From NCBI GenBank assembly GCA_030278955.1, contig JAOANR010000002.1:6871982-6935981 (forward strand): DNA of 64,000 nucleotides, read 5' to 3'. Below the pieces are notes generated by a model. That model saw only the letters and a program-made list of their open reading frames with translations. It had not been told where the DNA came from and did not search any database. The translations under genes and the position numbers were made by a program. Shown piece after piece: positions 57,733 to 64,000 of the stretch (its first letter is position 1; each line of letters opens with the position of its first letter). The DNA is from Hygrophila difformis (Eukaryota; Streptophyta; Magnoliopsida; Lamiales; Acanthaceae).

Positions 57733-58907
57733 GGAGTCCGTTAGGGTGCGATTGACAATTCTCTCTTGATGTGCTGCGGTTAATCTCAGCCATTGATTTA
57801 ATTTGTAAATTGATGGTTGAGATTAACTTGAAGGTTAAAATAGTAATTTTGCTATATTTAGCTTTGTTAACAAACAACTGACCGTCTCTTAAACTCCACT
57901 TTTCCTTTACGCATTTTAATATGATCAGTTGATCTTACATTACCCACCAATTTACTTAATTTATATATATATATATATACATATTGTTGAACTATTAATG
58001 AAAATGTACATAAAATGTTCCTAGTTGAGTCGTTGAATTGTTGATGAAGACGTCGCTGAATTGTTCTTAATTGTTGATGAAGATGTCGCTGAATTGTTCA
58101 TGAAAAACGTCGCCAAATTGTTTTTGTGGCATCGCTGAATTGTATATGGTAGCATCGCTGAATTCTTCTTTGTAGAGTCGTTGAATTCTTCTTATGTAGC
58201 CGCTGAATTGTTCTTGATTGTTGATGAAAACGTCACCAAATTGTTTTTGTGACGTCGCTGAATTATATATGGTAGCATCGCTGAATTCTTCTTTGTAGAG
58301 TCGCTGATTTCTTCTTTTACGTAGTCGCTGGAATATTTTTGGTAGCGTCATTGAATTGTTTTTGGTAATATCGCAGAAATTTTATTTGATAGATTCTTGA
58401 ATTCTTCTAGGAGTGTCGCTGAATTCTTCTCCAAAGTGTCGCTGAATTATTCTCTATGGGGTCGCTGAAATAATTTTGATAGCATCACTGAATTATTTTT
58501 GGTAACATTGTTGAATTGTATTTGGTAACTTCGCTGAATTCTTCTACTCAGTGTCGCTGAATTCTTCTACACAGTGTCGCTAAATTCTTATATGTGGAGT
58601 CGCTGAATTCTTCTACGTTGGATCGCTGAAACATTTTTGTTAGCATCACTGAATTATTTTTGGTAGCATCGTTGAATGCTATACGTAATAAATTTGTTAC
58701 CAATTATATTTGAAAATTAGATATGATTACCAAATATTTGATATGATTGACCAAATATATTATATATGATAACATACTAAATATAGGGTTATATCTTCAT
58801 TATGACAATTATACCCTTTTTCATTTACAACCCTTGGATTTTAAATACACGGTGCAGATTGCAGCCTTGATGTACTGCAGATTTCTTGATCGCAAACAAC
58901 CGAGCCC
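57733..58907. mobile_element. MULE-like non-autonomous transposon in LINE-B
   Basis: Flanked by perfect 9-bp direct repeats TTCCAGAAT (57724-57732 and 58908-58916), the hallmark length of Mutator-like elements. Its ends are imperfect inverted repeats (GGAGTCCGTTAGGGTGCGAT... against GGGCTCGGTTGTTTGCGAT...). Next to the left end is a hairpin of two 22-base arms with 3 mismatches (57779-57827). It has no transposase. Its interior is largely a short-period repeat field. Confidence 0.65.
58020..58690. repeat. TCGCTGAATTCTTCT minisatellite inside the MULE
   Basis: About 25 irregular copies of GTCGCTGAATT followed by CTTCT or GTTTTTGGTA variants, spaced roughly 25-35 bases. The minus-strand frame at 58067-58351 is just this repeat translated (FSDATIYNSA twice) and is not called a gene. 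Confidence 0.7.
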
Positions 58908-59690
58908 TTCCAGAATACCCAGCAAATCAGGCTTAGAATTCCTAATAATGTCCTGAAGACGTCTTTTAGTAGACTTATTCCTTATCCCCCCAACATTCCA
59001 CACCAAAGTTTTTAAATTTTTTCCAATCCATAAACAAATATTTTGGAAATTATTGTTGAATCTCTATTGAGAGATAGACCCATACCTTCCTTAGGATTGC
59101 ACTGCTGAGGGGCCAACCTCATCCTCGTCATTCCTCGGATATTCCCTTTTCCCTTGTCCCGGAGGAGCTGAAGTTTCCGGAGACCGATCTATCAATTGCT
59201 CCTCTGCCGAAGTGGAGACACGGGCTCTCTTCTGTAATAATGGTCTAATTTGTTTAGCCTTAATGGTTTCCTCTTGGGCTTTGGCCCGAATAATTTTCAT
59301 TTTGGTCCACAACAACTCTTTATTATTCTTGTGCTCCAATTTAGTGCGGCCCATTCCTTTCTTGCCAATGGGAGGCACATTCTCCTTTCCTTCATTCTTT
59401 TTTGGCCCAAGCTTAACTTTATCCGGCCCAGCCATCTTCATCGGCCCTTTAGGTCTCCTCTTAACCACCTGTATCCACTCATCCCCACTCGGTTGTTGGG
59501 GGTTCGCATGAGTAGCGCCGTGCTCATCCCTTTTAGCCTCGTGACTTTCCTTGTTAGTGCTATCTTCCAGAGTCAAATCCTTGCCCTCAGTATCAGCCTC
59601 CTCACTTTCCATATTAGTGATTCCCCCTGCTTTGTTTCAATATCCTCTTCCTCGGTTGTGTCAGTTTTGTCTTGTTTGTCTGTCAATTCG
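58908..59690 (-). mobile_element. LINE-B, 5' part
   Basis: Minus strand. It contains the end of ORF1 (59091-59690) and the first codons of ORF2 (58917-59006: MVWNVGGIRNKSTKRRLQD). LINE-C begins head-to-head near 59690, which removes the rest of ORF1. Confidence 0.75.
59091..59690 (-). pseudogene. LINE-B ORF1, C-terminal part
   Basis: Charged and low-complexity: acidic upstream part (TTEEEDIETKQGE), then SGDEWIQVVKRRPKGP, the stretch that normally follows the zinc knuckle in plant L1 ORF1, then basic Lys/Arg-rich and acidic ends. It terminates 84 bases before the ORF2 start. The DUF4283 and zinc knuckle parts are missing. One frameshift near 59610. Confidence 0.65.
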
Positions 59691-62600
59691 TTCATGCCCA
59701 TAATGATCACTCCCTTCGCGCTGCACTTTGGTTGGATGTCGCGACTCACCTGCACACCAACATGTTGGTTATTGGGGATTTTAATACTACGTTGGGGGCG
59801 CATGAAAGGTTGAATAGCTTGAGTTCTTTTGATCGAGGCTCCTCTGCCTTCCTGGAATTCCTGAATACCACAGCCCTCAATGACATTAATCTGCAGGGTC
59901 ACAAATTCACCTGGTACAAACGGTCATGCTCACGCAACATCCAGGCTTCTAGGATCGATCGTGCCATTGCCTCTGATGGGTTTTTAGCGCTTTGGGACAA
60001 CGTCTCTCTCTTAACTCTTGCCCGGCACAATTCGGATCATACTCCTCTCTTCTTGAAAGGCTGCTCCAACAACATCTCTCCTCGGCCTTTCCGCTTTCAA
60101 TCTATGTGGCTTTCAGACACTAGTTTCTTCATCTTGGCAGAAACTTCATGGCAGGGGAATATCAATGGTGCTAATCCGATTACTATTTTCTCTGCGAAAC
60201 TTAAACGTCTCAAGTCTGCGATAAAATCTTGGAATGCGGCTTCTTTTGGGAACATTTTCGCCGAGGTGGATATGGCTTTCGAACAGCTTCAGGAGATACA
60301 ACATCGGCTTGACGAGGAGGGTGACAGTGATATTCTTTTTTGTGAGGAGGTTGAGGCTCTTATTCATCTCAACGCCAAATTGCAGGCAAAATATGACTTC
60401 TTCTCCCAAAAAAACCGGACTTCTTGGTTGCAGTATGGTGATCGGAACACTGCTTTCTTCCACAAATCACAAAGGCTGAAACGCTCCAAATATAATATTT
60501 CTTCCATGATGATTGGTGATAGTCTTTCCGAGAATGCCGATGACATTGCGGATCACATCATCAACTATTACAAGAGTTTATTCCAGGCTCCAGCCGACGC
60601 CCCAGACTTCTCTGGTTTAGACTTCATTGCTCCGGTGATCTCGCCTGAAGAAAACCTGATGCTCACACGCCTGCCAGATGCGGAGGAGGTGCATAGTGCG
60701 GTGTTGTCTCTCTCGCCAGACAGCTCGCCAGGTCCGGATGGCTTCGGGGGCATATTCTATCATAAATGTTGGTCGTTCATACATCCAGACCTTTGCAAGG
60801 CAGTCCAATATTTCTTCGCTCAGGTCCATATGCCCGTGGGGATAAACAACAACTTCATTGTTCTCCTTCCCAAAAAAGATGGTGCGGTCAGGATTGAAGA
60901 CTTCAGGCCGATCAACCTCTGCAACTTCTTCTTTAAGATTACTACTCGTATTATTTCTGATCGGCTTGGGCCCCTCCTGGGTAAATATCTCAGTCCACTA
61001 CAATTTGGGTTTATCCCGGGTCGTAATATTCATCATTGCATTGCTATAGCATCTGAATGTTTCAATTGCCTTAGTCGCTCCAAAAAGGGAGGTATTGCCC
61101 TCAAAATAGATATTGCTAAAGCTTTTGACACTGTGCGCTGGGATTTTCTCTTGGCGGTGGCTGGTCGCATGGGCTTCAGTCCTCATTTCTGCGCTATGAT
61201 TCATTCTATCCTTTCGTCTGCTAAAGTCTCGGTGCTGATCAATGGTTCACCTCGGGGTTTCTTTTCTTGTGGTCGTGGTGTTCGCCAAGGAGACCCCTTG
61301 TCTCCTCTTCTATTTTGTTTGGCGGAGGAAGTGCTTGCCCTTTGGATTAATCGCTGCGTTTCAAATGGTAACATCCAGCTTGCTCTGGCTAGCAGATCTT
61401 GTCGACTTCCTCCCTATCTCTTTTATGCGGATGACATCGTCCTCTTCTGCAAAGGAGATAATCGCTCCATTGGCTCCATTCATGACGTGCTTGATAAATA
61501 TGCTGCAGTCTCTGGTCAAGTTCATAGCCCCGCCAAATCTAGAATTTATTTCGGGAAGTTTGTTGATAGCACTCTCAAGCGGCGTGTGCTGGCGGATTAT
61601 GGTATCCCTGCTGGTTCTTTTCCGTTCAAATATCTTGGTTGCCCGATCTTCATTGGTTCGCCTAAAAGTCAGTTCTTTCGGGAGTATACTGACTTGATTC
61701 TTCAGAAGTTCGGCCGCTGGAAGGGCACCACCCTTTCCATGGCAGGTCGCATTTGCTTGGTGAATCATGTGATTATTGCTTCCACGGTACATTCGATGAT
61801 GGTTTACAGATGGCCTCGTCCACAAATCAAGCGAATAGAAACAGCGTGCCGGAATTTTATTTGGTCTGGTGATATTTCTAAAACCCACCATTTCACTGTA
61901 GGATGGAAACGAATTTGTTGTCCTACTTCAGAAGGGGGTCTTGGCATCCGTTCTATTCGTACGGCGAATGAAGCTTATATTATGAAACTGGCTTGGGATA
62001 TTCTTCAGGGGCATCCTTCGCTTGGTTTTCTGAAAGACAGATGGTTTATCAATGGCGTTCCCCGGACAACTTACTTATCATCTTCCATTCGCTCTCCCTG
62101 CCTGGGACATACAAACCGCCTTATGGAGGATGCGGCTTGGTTAGTTGGCTGCCGATCCAATGTGCGATTTTGGCTAGATAATTGGGCGGGTTGCATTATT
62201 GCGGACGTCCTGGAGATCCCTGCGGCCCTAAGGGAATTTTTTGTTCAACCTGTTAGCGACTATTTCTTCAATGGCGAATGGCACTTCACGGCTAACTTCG
62301 TTAGCAATTTCCCAGGTCTTATTCAATCTATTCTGAATGTCCGTATTTCTACTAGCTCGGTTGATCACAGGGTCTGGACTAAAACATCTCATGGCAAGAT
62401 TTCCTCCAAGATCGCGTACAGACATTTGCGACCTGCCTTTCCAAGGACTTCCTGGGGTTCATGGATTTGGGATACTTTCATTCCCCGTCGTCGCTCAATT
62501 GTACTATGGAAAATTATAAGGGGTGTCATCCTCACTTGGGACGTCCTTCGCTCCTATGGTATTTTTGGTCCTTCGATTTGCTGCTTGTGTCGCGCCTCTG

Positions 62601-63514
62601 AAGAAACTATCGATCACTTGTTCCTTAAATGCGAGGTGTCTTCCAAAGTCCTGCTCCACTTTATTCAATCCTTCGGATTTCATAATCGGCTTCAGGAACA
62701 GGATTGCTTCATGGGTTTTTTATTACAATGCATGACTATCTCGGCCAGTAAACAGGTCCATTCTCTATGGCGGCTATTCATCGTCTCTTACACATGGCTT
62801 ATTTGGTCTACTCGCAATACGATTCTACATGCTGATGACTCCTCTTCGGGATGTGCCCGTACCATTCGGACGTCCAAACTCATGGCGACGGTTATGGCGA
62901 TGATGAAAGAAGCGGATCATCTACAATTGGGCAGTATGCACAACTTCCTGGATGACCTTAAAATCATTAAATTTTTTGGACTTCGCGTTTCAGTGGGGAA
63001 AGCTCCGAAAATTACTAGTGTACGCTGGAGACCACCTCTTCCGGGCTGGATCAAGTGCAACGTAGATGGCCATGCCTCGGGCTCCCCTGGCGTGATCTCA
63101 GGTGGTGGTATCTTTCGCAATTCCAGAGGCTTTGTAAAGGGATGCTTCACGGGCGGCTACGGCCTCGGCTATGCTTTTGAAGCGGAGCTCATCTCCGCGT
63201 GCTTGGGCATTGAGATGGCACACTCCCATGGCTGGTCCAACCTTTGGCTGGAGACCGACTCCACCTATGTACTGCATGCTCTCACTCATCCCACCCCCGA
63301 TGTTCCCTGGCGTCTTCGTGGACGATGGCAGATGGCCGTGGATCTTGTCGAGCATATTAACTTTCGCATTTCTCATATATTTCGCGAGGGCAATGCCGCA
63401 GCTGACACTCTTTCTTCTATTGGCGGGGACTTCACGTGGTACACCACTGCTCCTCCGAGTCTGCATAAACATCTGTTCAATGATAAGCACTCTGAGTACT
63501 ATCGTTTTCACTAG
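59672..63514 (+). CDS. LINE-C ORF2 protein: partial endonuclease, intact reverse transcriptase, zf-RVT and RNase H
   Basis: 1280 codons without a stop. It starts mid-endonuclease: IGDFNTTLG and HNSDHTPLF are present, but the N-terminal catalytic segment (WNVRG type) is missing, so the true start is lost and 59672 only marks the open frame. RT: SPGPDGFGG, EDFRPINLCNFFFK, FIPGRNIHHC, RQGDPLSPLLF and the catalytic FYADD at 61421-61435. zf-RVT is CCLCRASEETIDHLFLKC. RNase H holds VDGHASG, AFEAELISA, ETDSTYV and EGNAAADTLS, with the acidic residues in place. RT and RNase H activity could be intact, but without a complete endonuclease it is unlikely to retrotranspose normally. Confidence 0.85.
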   Translation: MFVCQFVHAHNDHSLRAALWLDVATHLHTNMLVIGDFNTTLGAHERLNSLSSFDRGSSAFLEFLNTTALNDINLQGHKFTWYKRSCSRNIQASRIDRAIASDGFLALWDNVSLLTLARHNSDHTPLFLKGCSNNISPRPFRFQSMWLSDTSFFILAETSWQGNINGANPITIFSAKLKRLKSAIKSWNAASFGNIFAEVDMAFEQLQEIQHRLDEEGDSDILFCEEVEALIHLNAKLQAKYDFFSQKNRTSWLQYGDRNTAFFHKSQRLKRSKYNISSMMIGDSLSENADDIADHIINYYKSLFQAPADAPDFSGLDFIAPVISPEENLMLTRLPDAEEVHSAVLSLSPDSSPGPDGFGGIFYHKCWSFIHPDLCKAVQYFFAQVHMPVGINNNFIVLLPKKDGAVRIEDFRPINLCNFFFKITTRIISDRLGPLLGKYLSPLQFGFIPGRNIHHCIAIASECFNCLSRSKKGGIALKIDIAKAFDTVRWDFLLAVAGRMGFSPHFCAMIHSILSSAKVSVLINGSPRGFFSCGRGVRQGDPLSPLLFCLAEEVLALWINRCVSNGNIQLALASRSCRLPPYLFYADDIVLFCKGDNRSIGSIHDVLDKYAAVSGQVHSPAKSRIYFGKFVDSTLKRRVLADYGIPAGSFPFKYLGCPIFIGSPKSQFFREYTDLILQKFGRWKGTTLSMAGRICLVNHVIIASTVHSMMVYRWPRPQIKRIETACRNFIWSGDISKTHHFTVGWKRICCPTSEGGLGIRSIRTANEAYIMKLAWDILQGHPSLGFLKDRWFINGVPRTTYLSSSIRSPCLGHTNRLMEDAAWLVGCRSNVRFWLDNWAGCIIADVLEIPAALREFFVQPVSDYFFNGEWHFTANFVSNFPGLIQSILNVRISTSSVDHRVWTKTSHGKISSKIAYRHLRPAFPRTSWGSWIWDTFIPRRRSIVLWKIIRGVILTWDVLRSYGIFGPSICCLCRASEETIDHLFLKCEVSSKVLLHFIQSFGFHNRLQEQDCFMGFLLQCMTISASKQVHSLWRLFIVSYTWLIWSTRNTILHADDSSSGCARTIRTSKLMATVMAMMKEADHLQLGSMHNFLDDLKIIKFFGLRVSVGKAPKITSVRWRPPLPGWIKCNVDGHASGSPGVISGGGIFRNSRGFVKGCFTGGYGLGYAFEAELISACLGIEMAHSHGWSNLWLETDSTYVLHALTHPTPDVPWRLRGRWQMAVDLVEHINFRISHIFREGNAAADTLSSIGGDFTWYTTAPPSLHKHLFNDKHSEYYRFH

Positions 63515-63790
63515 GTTATGTGATCGTGTGCGGTAGTTTTTTTCTCCTTTTCTGCTTTGGTACTCTTTTTCCCCTTCATGGGTTTTTCCCACTCGGGTTT
63601 TACCATGAAGGGGTTTTAACGAGGCCGGCGGGGAGATATTTGGGCACTTGCCCGCCTACCTTTTCGGCCTTGGTCACGGGCCATTTTCTTTCTCCATTAT
63701 GGATTTCGTTGTACTTCCTTCTTTCTGTACGTTTTCTTTCCTTTTATATTTAATCTCACTTATTGATTAAATATAATCTTATATATTTTA
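59690..63790 (+). mobile_element. LINE-C, L1-type, 5'-truncated, youngest LINE here
   Basis: Plus strand. Sequence similarity to LINE ORF2 begins near 59690 in the middle of the endonuclease. It runs through a complete RT and RNase H to the stop at 63512-63514, and then a 3' region with the stem-loop at 63571-63613. No long poly(A) is visible before the SINE at 63804, so the exact 3' end (about 63790) is approximate. Confidence 0.8.
63571..63613 (+). other. Stem-loop in the LINE-C 3' region
   Basis: Perfect 11-bp arms CCCCTTCATGG (63571-63581) and CCATGAAGGGG (63603-63613) around a 21-base loop. It is followed by GTTTTAACGAGGC, a motif common near the 3' end of plant L1 elements. 3' stem-loops can be recognised by LINE RT; that role here is inferred. 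Confidence 0.55.
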
Positions 63791-63803
63791 AAATATTATC
63801 GTT

Positions 63804-63968
63804 AAGGGGATGGGGACTTGCCCAAGCAGCCAAGTCTATGTCTTCCAACCTTTGGGTTGGGGGTTTAATTCCCCACTCGACACCCCATCTCTCTCATTTA
63901 TCCATTTGTAATATATGTAGTATGGGCTCCTAACACCCTTCTCTGACTTCGGCTACTCCAAAAGAAAA
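63804..63968 (+). mobile_element. SINE, fuller copy
   Basis: It has an A-box-like TTGCCCAAGCAGCC (about 63819-63832), a B-box-like GGTTTAATTCC (63861-63871; consensus GGTTCRANTCC), then TTTGTAATATATGTAGTATG, CTCCTAACACCCTT and an A-rich end (CCAAAAGAAAA). It shares its head and tail with the SINE at 52041. The tRNA-like internal promoter is approximate. Confidence 0.55.
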
Positions 63969-64000
63969 TATTACTGTTAAACAAAACACATTAAATTGTG

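Noticed and set aside
58067..58351. Minus-strand frame with an internal peptide repeat
   Set aside because: It is a translation of the minisatellite in the MULE; there is no start context or domain.

Overview
This window is nuclear DNA from a flowering plant, most likely a eudicot. It is AT-rich intergenic DNA built almost entirely from nested and decayed transposable elements, including plant-type Ty1/copia, Ty3/gypsy, L1-type LINE, CACTA, MULE, Stowaway, Helitron and SINE sequences. There is no ordinary housekeeping gene, and I saw no tRNA, rRNA or CRISPR. It looks like pericentromeric or other heterochromatic sequence. Every call is from reading the sequence; no database was searched.

Layout from left to right. 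1-936: end of a CACTA transposon. 1441-7000: LINE-A, minus strand, with ORF1 and ORF2 broken. 7077-33765: a copia element of SIRE/Maximus type on the minus strand, lacking its 5' LTR. Its integrase gene is split by a hAT-like element (about 12588-12657 and 30701-31346). That element is split in turn by an 18-kb Athila-type gypsy element (12663-30695) flanked by the 5-bp target duplication TGCTA. 33766-42673: a Tekay/Del-type chromovirus on the plus strand, inserted in the copia gag, with its right LTR cut short. 42674-47699: a GC-rich, intron-containing gene with a plant mobile domain (PMD), joined directly to a 5' Helitron fragment (47700-52001, minus strand). 52041-53660: a SINE, a Stowaway MITE and a small tandem repeat. 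53661-59690: LINE-B, minus strand, interrupted by a 1.2-kb MULE-like element with a perfect 9-bp target duplication. About 59690-63790: LINE-C, plus strand, with a nearly complete uninterrupted ORF2. The window ends in a second SINE.

The most unusual material is inside the Athila element. After gag-pol it carries two diverged copies of an accessory gene of the family usually annotated as 'putative plant transposon protein'. Each has its own leader, and each is preceded by an array of TGGCGC/GCGCCA hairpin modules that also occurs in the LTRs. The copia element carries a distant relative of the same gene in the equivalent place after pol, with its own ACGT-rich, TATA-containing leader. A PMD gene with its own TATA box lies in the next accessory block. 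So the window shows repeated acquisition of accessory genes by unrelated retroelements, apparently with separate promoters, some of them LTR-derived.

Most autonomous elements are dead. Many of their stop codons are explained by single C-to-T changes at glutamine, tryptophan or arginine codons, as expected of DNA that has long been methylated. The intact coding regions are the second Athila accessory ORF (16263-17717) and LINE-C ORF2.
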